Assembly: GCF_019320115.1 (NCBI RefSeq)
Contig: NC_089584.1
Span: forward strand, 106,781,799-106,845,798
DNA from: Miscanthus floridulus
Lineage: Eukaryota > Streptophyta > Magnoliopsida > Poales > Poaceae
Length of the DNA stretch: 64,000 nucleotides
Direction: 5' to 3'
Numbering within the stretch: the first letter of the stretch is position 1; each line of letters starts with the position of its first letter. The position numbers were made by a program, and so were the translations under genes. This document shows positions 11,066-24,000 of the stretch, piece by piece. The notes beneath the pieces are model-generated. The model made no database searches, was not told where the DNA came from, and was given only the letters and a program-made list of their open reading frames with translations.

Positions 11066-14000
11066 CTATGACCAAGTCTCGATGTTAAGTCTACCAGCCC
11101 TTTCTAGATCCCTGAGCCATTTTGAAGCATCTGCTTGTTTGACACCACCTTCTTTACAAATAACCTCCTCTAGTGCAGCTGTAACATCAGCAGGCATTTT
11201 CGTCGAAGAGCCCGCAATGTAAATCACTGCATCGGACAGTAATAAGTTCCACACTATTGAACTCTGTTCCTTTATCTTATGTTGCACATAGACCTTTTGA
11301 GGCTGATCCCGGGAAAAAGCAACAAATAAACCACCACCCTTTTTCGAGGACAACACCCCCTCATCCTGGGCATGAGTTAACCAGAAATCCTTGTATAGAA
11401 AATCGTTATCTTGATTTCTACAGCCAAAGAAGAACAGAACCGGGGCTGTTGGTTCTGCTGCAGACTGTGCAGCCCTTTCCTCTACAAATGCACGGAATGG
11501 TGCACATCCTGTTCCTGGTCCTATCAACACAAGAGGAACCATTGGACGTGGAGGAGGAAGGGATCCTTGGTGTATCCAACACGGGATAAGAATGTCTGCA
11601 CACAAGCATAATGTGAGAGAGGGTAGGTGGTTGTGTTTTGGTCAGTACTGAGCAGCATAGCTACAACAGCTAAATGAAGTTAAGCAGAAGAGAGGATACT
11701 AATTGCAGCTAACTGAAGCAGAATATACCTTTATTTGGATTGAGCCCGGCCAGCCATGTAGAACAGAGTCCACGCCGGGTTCTCTTGAATGGAGTAACCC
11801 ATGCTACGATGCTAACGGTCAAATGGATTTGATTTGGGTGTACCAGTGGGGATGATGAGATGGAAAAGGCTCTTTTCTTCAGTGGAGGTGTTAGTTGCAC
11901 CAGCCATTCAAAAGGCATTTGAACTGAAGGAAAATCCTCCAACACCTAAAAATGACACAAAATCATGTAACTACTGTGAACCATGGAAATTAATTGAAGA
12001 GAAAAATGGGTATATTTACTGCCAAAATTATTCTGCATGACAAGCCATCTTGGAAAGAATGTTGTTATGAAAAGCTTCAGTGAAAGCCTTCCTCACCTCT
12101 AGAACAGTCCTACCCTCCTTCTGATTGTACTGGTAAAGATCATCTCTTCCTTCAGGAGAAGCAAAATACTGAAGCCTCTCCTTTTCACGTTCACTTGTTG
12201 CAAAAAAACTCATGACCTACCAAAGAACATTGGAGTTACGTGAGCATTCGCAGCTTCGCATGACATATATTAGTTAGATAGACATCATATCAGACGCATA
12301 GATATAAATATGTGACATCAAAAGAATAGAAAAGAGGTTATAAGATTAATTCAAAATATTGGTTCTTGCCTCAAAGAAATATCGACGAGGGGAAGCTGAC
12401 GCGACATCCATTGTCAAAGCAACAAAGGTCCTTAATTTGATGCGGTCCATCTGGCTACGCACAACTGAACCCTTCAAAACTTTATCCCCACTTCTCACTC
12501 CAATCTGAGCAAACAAAAGGACATGCTTTCTCATTAGTAACTAGATAACTGTAACAGATGAGAAGATAAGAAAAATGCACATCTAAGGGCCAGTTTGGCA
12601 GTTCTCTGCTCCGCGAGATTCAGCTGGAGCGCTGCCAAACGCCACTGCTACCACCCCCGCTCCACACGTGAAGCGCTCCAGCCGTTTTGCACTACTGGTG
12701 GGGAGTGGAAAAAACCTGCTCCCTGTGCTCTGCTCCGCTCCTGTCATACTTCTCCGCTACCCCACCGCCCTTCTTCTCCACCTCCCCGCCACTCGCCTCC
12801 CCCACCGCCCTTCACCCCTGCTACCCTTCTTCGCCGATTCACAATTGGGTGAGCTTGACTCGTGGGAGGAGAGCACAATTTGCCAGAGGCTGACCTCGAT
12901 CCATGCGAGGAGGTCAATTCGCCGCGGCCGACCCTGACCCAGCCACGTGCTGACTCTGTGCCGCCATCGCCTGAGATGGAGTGACGAGAAGCTCTACCAA
13001 ACGGTTCATGTGGGAACCTAGAACGACCGGGAGCAGGAGCTAGAGCGATGGGAAGTTGCATTAGAGCTTTACCAAACTGGCCCTAATTATCTCCCTTCTA
13101 ACAGATGAACTTTATCATTTCAGGAAAGAAAGGTGTAATTGTCTAAACCATATGATAAACTGATTGTAAAACAAAAATGTTGTTAAGCTAGCTGTATTTA
13201 CAGCTACTAATGGGGATACAACAAGTATTGGAAAATAAAGAAAGTTGCTGTATCAGGATACCAAAAATACAGTTACAAGTAGATAACTCTATTATACAGA
13301 ACAAAATAGATTCACGTACCGTTATGTAACAATCTGGATCCAAGTTACAGCGTTCAATGAAGGCATCGACAGCTGATGGATTTTGACTTGGTAGAATTTC
13401 AAGAGCATCACCAATTTTATAACTGATGGCCTAACATGAGAAATATGCAATTATGTTCCCATTTCTGAAGTATCACACTTCATAGGAATTCATGAGAAAA
13501 TTACAGTGTAGTATAAATTACATACTGAAGATGGATCTTCCAATTCAAAGTGGCGAACATCTCTATCAGAACCCTCCTTAGTCAAACGCTTGTTTTTTAC
13601 CTGAAAAGAGTGTTCAATACCATTAATTCATTAGCAACAGAAACAATAACGAGATTAGTGCTGAATCATGATACATTGACATGACAGATGGACCATCATT
13701 TTCACCAAGCTTGTTGTCTGCCAAACTAGTCTTTAAAAATTGACATCCAGTATCCACTAGTTAGTTAGTTTTGACTTTATTTCACCACTGTAAACATCTT
13801 GGAACGCGGGGCAAAAATCTATCAATCTATAACGTGTAACTTCAAGCTGACCTCAGTACTGAAATGATAGTGATTAGCTGCTCGAATTCAGCTCATTGCA
13901 GGCTTGATTCGAACTCGGCTCAACAGGAAATCAAGCGAAGCTCGAGGTCAGGCCAAAGTTAGCAAAACTTTTATCGAGCGATCTCAAGTAGCTTGATGGA

Positions 14001-16724
14001 GCTCGTGTTAGATGATTTTCTAGCATGTTTATTGCCTTTCAAACTTACAAGCAGTCAACGAAGGCCCAAGGCCCAAGCAAACTAGCAGACCACAGAGCCC
14101 ACTCCTGTGTCCATCCCTCTGAGTCACCGATGCCAACCCTATCCTAGCGCCACTTCTTACCAGCGACTAAGTGAGTGCTGCCTCGCGTCACTGACCAGCG
14201 ACAAGCCGACCACCACATTGCTCACTCTCCATGCCAGTACCCTCCTCCATTGACCATCATGCCTCTCTCCCCTCACGGCCTAACGGCCCCCTTCACAGCT
14301 AGAAATGTACTGCACTGCCGCGCTCGACCCCACGAATATCCAGGTTGAGCTCCTGAAGATCTCAACACAGATATACTATTTCTCAAATTTGCTATCTTTT
14401 CTTTTCCTTCGATTCATCCACTCAAGCATTTTTTGAAGCATCCCTAGACCCTAGTAGTATCTTTGGACTCTAAATTTCTCGTTTGGGGTCATGTCTTCCT
14501 CCATCCTCCCCATGACCATGACCATGAACTTGGTGTCAATGTAGATGCTGGTGGTGAGCTTTTCCGAGCCAAGCTCGAGCTCCACTGCAAGATCGAGCGG
14601 GATCCTGAGCTTGCTCGGGCTCTGCTCGAGAGCATGACCAGCTCAAGCCTCAAGCAATAAACAGGTAAGTTCGCTTGAGCTCGGCTCATTGACAGCCCTA
14701 TTTGGGAGGCACATGCCTTTTTCAACAATGAATTTTGTGAGTACTCTAGAGTCCAGATAATAGTTTTAGTACCACAGGAACAAAATTTAAATAATATCCA
14801 TGACTAGAAATGGCCAGTACGCTGAAATTATTATGGTTTCAAAGCAAAGGAAAACTAATTTAGATATGAACCAAGGATAGAGATAACAATGATTCAAGTT
14901 CAAGCTGTGTAAAGAGCATATTACATACCATTTGAAGCATGTAAGGTGGCTCTCCATCAGCATGGAACCGTAGTGCAGGGGACATTGATCTTGCGCTACT
15001 TATTATTTTACTGGGGTCTGTGAAATAGACAATAGCTAAAATCACGAACAGGTACTGCAAAATAGAGCATACCAGTAAATAATACCAAGTTCATCCATTC
15101 ATACCTGAAAGTATAGGATCTTGTGGAACTTCATTGGAAGAGTAATAAATGACATGAACTTTGGGATGCCCCAAAATACTCAAATTAGAATCATTGATAT
15201 CAGACACTCTAGGTAAGAGTGACGGATTAATTTCATTCAGAGATTTCCACATAGATAGCAACCAAGGATCTAAAGCCCCTTCATATCTGATGTTGCACAA
15301 CGAAGAAAATCCATTAAAGTTGAGAAATGCTTCTGAGGGAAAAGAAAATGACAATGTACAAATGTTACAACCACAATGTCACAATTATTTACACAAAGCA
15401 AGTGAGATATTAAAATCGTACCCTGAAGGGTGTTGGTCATCTCCCAGGCCTATCTCTAGAACTGGTTCTGCACCAAGATGTAAAAGCCTTCTATCAAGCT
15501 TCTTTGCAGCAAACTGCAGTAGTAAACACACTAATGAAGGGCAAACAGAAACAAGAGGACCATTGCTAACCAGAAGTCATGACTTATGAGAAGCGTATTA
15601 CAAGCTTACAGCCTCGGTTTGATTGAAATAAGATATACAGTTAAGGATATGTTTAGAATATACCCCTTCCGTTCCAAATTACAAGACGTATTGGCTTTTC
15701 TAGATACATTGCTTTTACTATGTATCTAAACATAATGTATATCTAAGTGCATAGCAAAAGCACGTATCTAGAAAAGCCAAAACGTCTGATAATTTGAAAT
15801 GGAGGGAGTACAAAAGGAAAAGTTACAATGTTGTGTTGAGGTGCATGCAAATGTTATCTGAAGCTGGTACAGTGGTTATATTAGAACTTAAGAATATACT
15901 AGCTTCAGTTTACAAGCATTCACCTAATAGTACTAGGACTAAAAAAAAGCTTTATATCTCCCCTAAAATATGGTGCTTAACACTTAATCGCTCATCGCAA
16001 CCACCCAAAGCAAAGGGAACAGAGTCACTATATGTCATTATAACCATATACTATTTTCTAAAGATGCACTGTGTGGAACGTTCTTCTGGCAATAAGTCCC
16101 TAAAATGTAGGGAATTAACTGCAATTATTTCAACAATTCTACACACATTATTATACTGATGGCAGCATATAATGATTATTAGCAAGCTCAATTCCACAGA
16201 AAAAAGTCTCACATTGTACTTCTGGTAGCCTGAATCCCCGAGTCCAAACACTGCGTGATGGATCCCCTCAAGCCATTGTCTGTCCAGATCCTTCCGAAGC
16301 AGGTATCTCCAAAACCCCTGCCGCAACATCCAACCAAAATCCCAATAAGCAATTCAGACGACTGGAAATAATCTAGTGGATCAAAATGCCCAGACCTTCA
16401 TGGAATCCGGGGGATCGCCCTGCCCCGTGGTGGAGACGACAAAGACCACGAACCGCTCGCTTGGCAAGCGACTCTGCACGAACAAACAGAGGCGTCACAT
16501 TCTCACATGCACGGGTTGTTTGGCTGAGGGCTTTAGGTTTTGGAGCTTACGGGATCGAAGCTGTCCATGGAGAGCACGTCAACGGCCGGGCAGCCGCCAC
16601 GTTCTGCCTCGCGGCCGACACGCTCTGCGGCGTCCATGGCGTTCCCAGTTTGTGACGCGTAGAGCACGAGGAGGCGGCCGCTGGAGGACGCCGCCGCGTC
16701 AGCCTCCGCGGACGACGGCGCCAT
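11066..16724 (-). CDS. ATR3: NADPH-dependent diflavin oxidoreductase (ATR3/TAH18 type)
   Basis: Cytosolic flavoprotein that passes electrons from NADPH through FAD and FMN to the anamorsin/Dre2 partner in cytosolic Fe-S cluster assembly (family knowledge). Twelve exons splice in frame to 635 aa (Arabidopsis ATR3 is about 620): 16724-16551, 16473-16396, 16317-16213, 15513-15422, 15286-15105, 15017-14929, 13600-13526, 13430-13320, 12504-12370, 12216-12097, 11945-11729, 11595-11066. The N-terminal flavodoxin domain has YASQTGNA (residues 22-29) and STTGQGDPP. The central FAD domain has RAFSISSSP. The NADP domain has GPGTGCAPFR, FFFGCRN and the conserved C-terminal ETWS. All introns are GT-AG except intron 9, whose donor reads GAG|GCAAGA (GC-AG). 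No frameshift or internal stop is seen, so the gene is probably functional. MITEs lie in introns 3 and 8. The start is the only ATG in frame before the FMN motif. Confidence 0.95.
12587..13083. mobile_element. Tourist-like MITE (497 bp) in ATR3 intron 8
   Basis: Terminal inverted repeats GGGCCAGTTTGG...CCAAACTGGCCC flanked by TAA on both sides (12584-12586 and 13084-13086). These are the hallmarks of a PIF/Harbinger non-autonomous element. The interior is GC-rich and non-coding. It sits in the intron between the exons at 13430-13320 and 12504-12370. Confidence 0.9.
13880..14705. repeat. Probable repeat insertion in ATR3 intron 6
   Basis: The stretch contains clustered ctcga/gagctcg words at both ends (gctcgaattcagctc near 13880; gcttgagctcggctcattga near 14673) and a C-rich middle unlike the surrounding AT-rich intron. 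This looks like an inserted repeat, but I find no clear terminal inverted repeats or target duplication. The open frame at 14463-14660 is probably incidental. Confidence 0.35.
15663..15808. mobile_element. Stowaway MITE in ATR3 intron 3
   Basis: 146 bp with inverted ends ccccttccgttccaaattac... and ...aatttgaaatggagggag, and TA duplicated at 15661-15662 and 15809-15810. The whole element folds into a near-perfect hairpin (tggcttttctagatac / gtatctagaaaagcca). Confidence 0.9.
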
Positions 16725-17218
16725 GGAGTAAGAGCTCAGAATCCGCTGCCTGCAGTAACCTAGCGGCGGCCAACAAGCGCAGCCAAGAGGCGCCTCGATC
16801 GGCTCACTCCGCCCAGGTCACGCAAGCTCCTGCCGCCGCTGCAATGGTTCGCCCGTACGATCGCCTACCTTGAGCTTGGTGCTCGCTGGGGGCACGTGCC
16901 TCCCTTGTGTCCGGCGGAGGCGGCAGCGGCGGCGGCGGCGGTTGCCAAGCGAGACTATGAGAGGGGGAAAGGGTAGGAGGGCGAAAGAGAGTTGCTTTCT
17001 TGCCCTGTTGACCATGACAAGGCCCAACCTACATTAGTATTGGGCCTAGCTCGGGCTGGATTCTAACGTCGTGGTGCCGTGTGGCCTTTCACATTGGGTT
17101 CATTCTTTGGTGACGCCCCCATAGGTCTCAACTTTCAAACACTTCCATAGATTTCTTTTTTTTTAAAAAAAGGAATTTTATTCCAATCTGTGTAAGAGTT
17201 TGCATATAACCAATCAAA
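16725..17218. other. ATR3 promoter and 5' flank
   Basis: Upstream of the ATR3 start (gene reads leftward). The region near 16915-16945 has CGG-repeat runs, as in many grass 5' leaders. I see no clear TATA box in the expected place, which would fit a TATA-less housekeeping promoter. No gene is seen on the plus strand. Confidence 0.4.
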
Positions 17219-17334
17219 GGCTCTGTTCGCTAGTTGGTTTCTGGGCTGATAAGCCCGGCTGATGCTGGTTTGTTGTGAGAGGAAAACACTGTTGGCTGGC
17301 TGATAAGCCCTGACTGAAACCAACAAGCGAACAG
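17219..17334. mobile_element. hAT-like MITE
   Basis: Inverted ends ggctctgttcgctagttggttt and aaaccaacaagcgaacagac, with internal inverted words (ggctgataagccc). It is related to the remnant at 7090-7212. The target duplication is not clear. Confidence 0.65.
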
Positions 17335-18676
17335 ACTGAAAGAGATATTGACTAAATGCTAAGCCTTTCAAAGACAACAATCCATGCTTGACGAAATTTC
17401 TAGAAACCTTTGACTCTTATAATAATGTATGTTTGATAAAAAAAACTCATGTAGAAATTGGATAGAAAATCCTGATATCTAAAGAAATGAATTCTACATA
17501 GGAGTCTAAAGGAATGTCATATAGTGCAATCCTTTGTCTTTATTGAACTGCATGCTCTGACTAGTTTAACTAAAAAACTTAGGCAATTATAAAAATGTGC
17601 TCCCCTCAAAAACTTAAGTTGTTAGGAAAATGTGGTCCCCTAACGTACGGCTCCCTTTATCCTTAAACTTGGAAGTAGAAGTCCAGTGCAATTATTTTAT
17701 TTTGTTTTGTTTATTTTATTGTGCTTGTTGTGATTCGAAGACAAGTAATTCATTTTACTTCAACACTTTTCCTAACGTTGAGGCTCCCTCAGACCTCAGC
17801 CTTCAGACATGGATACAAAGGAGCTACAATGGAACCCAACACGTCTTGACTCTTGAAATCAGATTATGTGTCATCGTTGAACGCTAGCTAAGATTAGAAT
17901 TTGAAACCTTTGGCTCTAATATCGTATTTAGTTCTATGCCAGTTCAACCCCAAAAAAAGGCTTAAACTGATGGGTGCCTATAATTCACTTTGTTTTACAA
18001 CTATCTCAAAATTAAGGAACATACATATAGAATTGGAAACCCTCAAAATTCCCATTTATCGCTCCGGAGTCTGGAAGCTAAGAAAAGACTATCGTCTCGT
18101 CTGGCGTTTGATGACAGCTTCAAGCCTCGAGTCTTACATGGATGCATATAAATCATCGAGCAAAATTCATGAATAATGTGTGCATACACATCATGGGGAG
18201 CAACGATATATACTGTAATAGTGATGCACAGTCACTTCCAACGGATTTCGTACCTGTCCTAGATGTCGTGTAACACAGAGCGCTTGTTTGTCGGGACACG
18301 TAAACCCCTGCGCGCTGCTATTTATGTAATCATGTCTACGTCGTCACTCGTCAAGCACGCTGCTATTTATATAAGTAGTCCATTTTTTTTTGTAGCTTCT
18401 TGATGACAATGCGATCAGAGCTATATCCAATTGCACAGAGGTCGTATCTATCGATATAAGCTAGGTAGCTCAAAAACTATTTGGTTGGAAGCCTGGTAGG
18501 CAAATGCCTGCAGGTTCTGGTTTTCGCATGTATTTTTTAGGCAAGGACCGAATGAAGGACACATGCGTGCGCCCGTGCGGCGCCTCACCAAACACGATCT
18601 ACCAGTCCACAGAAATGACAGAAAGGATGCTTCTATTCCATCGCTTTGCATATAATGCATATAGAACTCTAACTAA
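17335..18676. other. Intergenic, no gene recognised
   Basis: AT-rich DNA with scattered short ORFs (17630-17887, 17901-18176, 18504-18746, all plus strand) that have no motif or splice support. Nothing here is convincing as a gene or a complete element. Confidence 0.5.
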
Positions 18677-18916
18677 GGCCTTGTTTAGTTGGGTGGAGTT
18701 TGGGATTTTAGCTACGGTAACATTTTCGTTTTTATTTGACAATTAGTATTTAATTATGGACTAATTAGGCTCAAAATGTTTGTCTCGCGATTTTTAACCA
18801 AACTGTGCAATTAGTTTTTTTCGTCTACATTTAATGCTTTATGCATGTATCGCAAGATTCGATGTAATAGTTACTGTAGTATTTTTTGGAAAAAGTTTTT
18901 GGATATAAACATGGCC
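18677..18916. mobile_element. Tourist-like MITE (240 bp)
   Basis: Starts GGCCTTGTTTAGTTGGG and ends ...ATAAACATGGCC, with TAA at both sides (18674-18676, 18917-18919). This is a very common grass MITE family: its interior words (ggactaattaggctcaaaa, cgcaagattcgatg) are typical. Confidence 0.85.
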
Positions 18917-19084
18917 TAAGCTGCACGGATCAAGAAAAGCTGTGTTCCAAGGAAACGTACGTACGCACTCTCGATCATTGTTGCTCCAAAAGTAACGAGA
19001 CAGAGAATAACGTACGCAAGGGCCGTTTACGTCGTATCCTCATCGTCGGAGGACTTTATGTTGGCGTAGTCAGTTTCGGTCCAC

Positions 19085-20731
19085 TATAGTCTGAGCCTAC
19101 ACCTTGTCGAACGCTGGTACCAAGTTTGGTACCGCCTGAACTCACGGTTCGTGTGCGGCTCGTTGTCGTCGTCTAGGTTGTCGTGCATCTTCTCCCATTC
19201 CTCAATGTAGGACTGGTGTTGCCTCTCCCAGTCAAAAATCTTCTTGTTCCTCTCACGATCCAACCTGCACGTATGTCATCGTTACATTAATCCACGTACG
19301 TGGCACCATATTATAAGAAATGGACCATCATCATGAGACATTTGAAATATCAAAACACTTACTTGTGTAAGTCAACGCCAGACGAGAACAGAGGCATAGG
19401 CCAAAGCTGTCTCACTTCAAATTGGCATGCAACCCTATCTGGCAGGTGGTACTCGACAGCATAGAAGCAGATTAGAGGGCACCTCATCCTATAGAAGTAG
19501 TCATCGGCCCCACATACGTTGCTCAGCTGAAAAGGAAGTGCGTCCTCTCCACCATACGGCTCCCACTCCACCTGCATCATGTCCAAATAAGATGTTAGAT
19601 GATATACTAATCCTTTTAAAAGCAGCATGGAAAATAAAATTTACTTACAATAGACGTTGTCAGCGAATCTAGCTCGTTCGTGTACTCAATGTACGCCCAG
19701 TCTATCCTCGTGTGCGAAACCCTGACCTGGTCCCAAAGGTATGCCCACGTCGGCTGGCGACTTGGAGGCTGACCTTGGAACCACTCACGACGAGCCAGTA
19801 CCCCTGGATGACCAACTGGAAAACGAGCCCACATCCACAGCTGTAATAGGTACACGCATCCACCAAGTGATGGGTTCGTCGTAGATCGACGACACCCCTC
19901 GCACAGCTGCCGGTATAGAAAACACAAGACTACAGAGCCCCAGCTGTACTGACCCGCCTAGTCCCAGTCACTGAGGCAGTGGATCCACATCCAGGACGCA
20001 TTGTCACCCGTCGCGTCGGGAAAGAGAACGCAAGCAAAAAGGTGTAGGATCCACGCCCGACAGTAGTACCCAACCGTCTCCTCATCTGCCTCCTCAGGGC
20101 ACTGTGCGAACTCTGTACGTAGCCATGAGATGGGAACTCCAGAAGTGCGAGCCTCTTGCTCGCCAAGCTCACGCCCAAGGAAGGCCTCCACTCATGCTCT
20201 CCAGCCCTCTGACATGCACTGCCCGGTGACTGGGTTCCCATAAATCCTTAGGCCTAGCATCTTCTGACAGTCCTAAAGCGAGACTGTCATCTCCCCAAAA
20301 GGTAGGTGGAAGCTGTGAGTCTCCGCCACCACCTATATTTAAGACCAAGCAAGATTACTTGTTAAAAAGTCAATCGCATGAACAAATGGCCATGAATGGA
20401 GGCAATGATTCACTTTAATACCTGTCTACCAACGCAGTTATCGCCGCTGAGTTGAACTTGGACAACCCACGACGAACCTGAAAGGAGATGACATCCAGGC
20501 CAGCTCTTTGCAGGAAAGGAGTGTACCTATCGTCGTACCGAATGTCCAAGAACCCACTATGGGTCCTAGAATGAAGGTGCGGAAGATCCTGCATCGAATA
20601 TAACATAGTCACATGTTACTTCACGAACACATGTATGAATAAAACTTATAGATTATTACCTGCCCCAGCGCAACGAGACGTCCTCGGTGGGTCTCCTCGT
20701 ACGTCAGGTCGAGCAGGTGGAATTGCTCCAT
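19085..20731 (-). pseudogene. Plant mobile domain (PMD / MAIN-like) ORF, decayed
   Basis: Minus-strand remnant of a plant mobile domain protein (PMD, the MAIN-LIKE / 'PP7 long form' type often carried by transposons). Recognisable parts in order: MEQFHLLDLTYEETHRGRL (from 20731; exon to 20660, donor CAG|GTAATA), DIRYDDRYTPFLQRAGLD...ITALVDR (20588-20422), SFHLPFGEMTVSL (about 20310), the WLRTEFAQCPEEADEE and YYCRAWILHLFACVLFPD region (about 20130-20020), LQLWMWARFPVG, and the C-terminal FEVRQLWPMP and RERNKKIFDWERQHQSYIEE. It has in-frame stops (for example after MTVSL and after SEGWRA) and an apparent one-base frame slip at the exon 2/3 junction. It lies just downstream of the MULE transposase in the same orientation. 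Confidence 0.75.
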
Positions 20732-20890
20732 CCTACAAAAAAATGAATGAATTAGAATTGCAGTGTACAATGAAACATGAACTTATAAATGTATAGGTAA
20801 TTGATACAAATACAAGCATAAATTGAGACATGCATAATTAAATATATGATACGACAAATATAAAATAATACTATAAACCAATAGTCCTAC

Positions 20891-23640
20891 CTCACTAATC
20901 TGCCAATGGCAACTTTGTGAGTTGTGGCCAAGTCTACCGCACTTGCCGCACTTGTACTGCTCGGGATCAGTAACAAATGGAGTTCCTCTCCCACGCCTAG
21001 TTCTTCCGGGTATCTGATCTATAACCATCCTATGCCTCGTCCTCTGCCTTGATCCACGCTTGTTCCAACGGTAAGCTGGATCCGCAATGTACTTCAGCCC
21101 ATCATATGGAGGCCACTCTCTAGGGTCCTAGAAAGGCACAAAGCGAGGGCTCCATGTGTTCACAAGCGTGTTGACACTGAACTCGTGAGGTATCCTCCTT
21201 TCGATATTATAGTTGCGATGCCTAGCTGCTGCCACCAAATGAGAACATACAAAGTGGTATTGCCTTAGTTTACCACAAGTGCACTTGAAATCTTGGAGGA
21301 CAACCACATGTATCCTCGACTCTCGAACCTCGCCGTCGGACGTTGTACCACCCCTATGCTCGACCTGATAAGTCCCTATGGCGTGGTCAAAGCATGCAAC
21401 CTCATTTGTGCCAGCCCTTTCTCTTGCCTTCTCTAGGTGTGCCTTTGGTTTCGGAGCTCATATCTCTCCATCACTCCTCAACTGCAATGCATGGGCGTGT
21501 CTATCGTTGAACCAGGCAACAAGCTTATAGAAGGTGAATTGAACAATTGCATTCATGAGCATACCATGTATCCCCAATAGCAACTTATTGAATGACTCTA
21601 CCATGTTGCTGCACTGAAACTCGTACCTCCAGCCACCGTCGTCATGAGCTCTTGTCCATTTCTCCAAATCCCTCATCAAACCTGTGAGCCATTGTCTACC
21701 TTCTGCATTTGATGCGGTTCTGACATGCTCCAACTTTTCCCTAAAGTACTTGTCCTCAAGCTATTGAGCAGCCTCCTGGAACAGATCAAAGTTTTTCTTG
21801 ACACCGTCCTTCCGTAGTAGATTCTCGGCAAGGTGTCGAGTACACCAACGATGGTGCAAAGGTGCATACCCCTCTAACTGCTCTCGCACGGCATTAAGTA
21901 TGCCCTGATGCCTATCAGATATAACGCCAACCTCCTTGCCAGGGCCAACCACGTGTATCCAGACTAGCCTCAAAAACCATCCTCAACTGTCATTGTTCTC
22001 CTTCTTAACCAAAGCAAATGCCAAAGGAACCAACTTGTTGTTCGTGTCATAGGATATGGCTATAAGAAGTGTGCCCTGGTATTTGTCAATCAAGAACGTA
22101 CCATCAATGGAGAAGACGAGACGACAGTGCCTAAAGGCCTCGACACACTGAGGAAAGCACCAGAAGGCACGGAAAAATATCTGCCTCCCATCCTTTCATG
22201 CATTAGGTTTTGGGATGTACTCATAATACATGCCTGGATTCACCGCTTTGATTGCATTGAAAAGAACTGGCAGCTGCTCATACCTATCCTCCTAGTCCCC
22301 ATATATCATCTTCCACGCTCGCTGCTTAGCCTTCCATGCTTTACCATAAGTTATCACATATCCTCCATACAATGCCTCAACGGTCCTGATAATTATTCTC
22401 ACCTTCATGTTGGGTTCTCCCTGCAAAATTCCCATCAACCGCTTGGCAATGAGGGTAGATGTCAACTGCTGATGCCTCAATGTCAGCTCATGGTCAGCAT
22501 AATTGTGTGGCCCAACAACTTTTGTGATCTTCCATTTTTCGGTCACCTGTTGCTTCTTTGCACAAACCCTCCATGGGCAGCGTTCCTTGTCATACACAAC
22601 TGTGTAACGACACTCCACATATGAATTCAATACACTGTAAGGCCTCTTTCGTATCACTGTAAAAGCCTGCAACCACCTCTTCAAAGTAGGGAGGTCACTG
22701 AACACCCTCCCCTTCTCAATTACCATATTAGGACCGGCCTCAGGAGCTTCTAGGAGCTCATCATCACGTCCTTCTACAAACGCCAGATCAGAATGAGCAA
22801 GATCACTAAACTCATGAACTCTAGGATCACAGCGGTCGGAAAAGATACGCCTCATCATCTCAACATCACTCTCCGTCAGCTCTCCAATAGGACGATCATC
22901 ATCAGAATCAAGAGCCCTAGCCATCTCATATGGCTCCGAATCATTCATAATTTCAACATTATTGGAGCCACGAAATCCATCTGAAAAGTGCACTTGCGCA
23001 GCAACATGGGGCACATCCATATTCTCAGAAATGTCTCTTGCAACGTCATTACAAAAATGAGGAAAGAATGAAAGAAATAGATGTAAGGAACAGGATAAGC
23101 TCCCAAAAACCATACGGTTAAGACACTTACTCGGATGATTCTGTGTCAAAGGGATCTCATAAAGAGGATCTGCCACGAAAACATGAGTATGACAACCATC
23201 TTCAAATAACGCATTGGGGGCAGATTGAGCATCAGGAACCGTAGCGCAATCTGCACATGCAGGTAAGGTTCCAGAACGGGAGGGTCGATGTGTGTCGGAT
23301 GATCCATTGCTGGGGTAAACCCATGAGGGATTGGATGAACTAACACCCGACGAACAACCACGTCCAAACATTGCAGCTGGCTCTTCATAGCCGATCTCAC
23401 ATAGTTGTCCCATTGATCCGCACAATCAATTGAGATCATTCGCCTGAAGATGTTCGGAGGACAACCTAGGTGCAGTACACCATCAACTGCAATATCATCA
23501 TCTCCAAAGCAATGCAGCTTCTCCCGAGCCCTTACAACCATATCACTAAATGAAGGCCTATCATTGAATAGCACAATCACGCTTTGTATGTCAAAAAAAC
23601 TCAACATATCCATAACGATCGCTTTCAACTGTGCCTCCAT
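20891..23640 (-). pseudogene. Mutator-like (MULE) transposase, decayed
   Basis: Minus-strand MuDR-type transposase. The N-terminal region from 23640 covers SFSDMVVRAREKLHC and GVLHLGCPPNIFRRM. The frame changes near 23210 and an intron runs from a GTAAGT donor at about 23130 to about 23040. The MuDR DNA-binding region follows (FSDLPTLKRWLQAF, CPWRVCAKKQQ, HELTLRHQQLTSTLIAKRL). The MULE catalytic core has visible DDE residues: Asp in FSIDGTF (about 22103), Asp in ISDRHQG (about 21920) and Glu in SNMVESFN (about 21600). A SWIM-type YHFVCSHLVAAARH and a CCHC knuckle CGKCGRLGHNSQSCH (about 20940) follow. At least five in-frame stops lie in the catalytic half (22292, 21983, 21761, 21458, 21128). 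Non-functional. Confidence 0.88.
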
Positions 23641-24000
23641 GATATATGGTCACTAGGTTGTCCATCTATTTAAAAAACGTAATGAAACACATATCCTTTA
23701 GTCCAAATTAGACGATAGATAGTACCTAACAAGTACTTTCTAACTACAAACTAAGTAATCATGATAATAACTACGTATATATTTATAGTGTATTCACTAA
23801 ATAGCAAGATCATATATAGTTAACTATAAATATAACTATATATCTAAGTAGCTATCTAACTATATCTATTTACTAATGTATCTATGTTTCTATCTATCTA
23901 CATATATATCTCACTAAATCAACTAACTAAGTCATCACGGTATAACTAGTAAATAACAAACACCAACTAAATAGGTACATTGCATATTCATATTTTTTAC
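23641..24000. other. AT-rich 5' flank of the MULE transposase
   Basis: Very AT-rich, rich in ctaact and tatctat words. Probably the promoter/leader side of the element. I could not identify the long terminal inverted repeat of the MULE. Confidence 0.4.
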
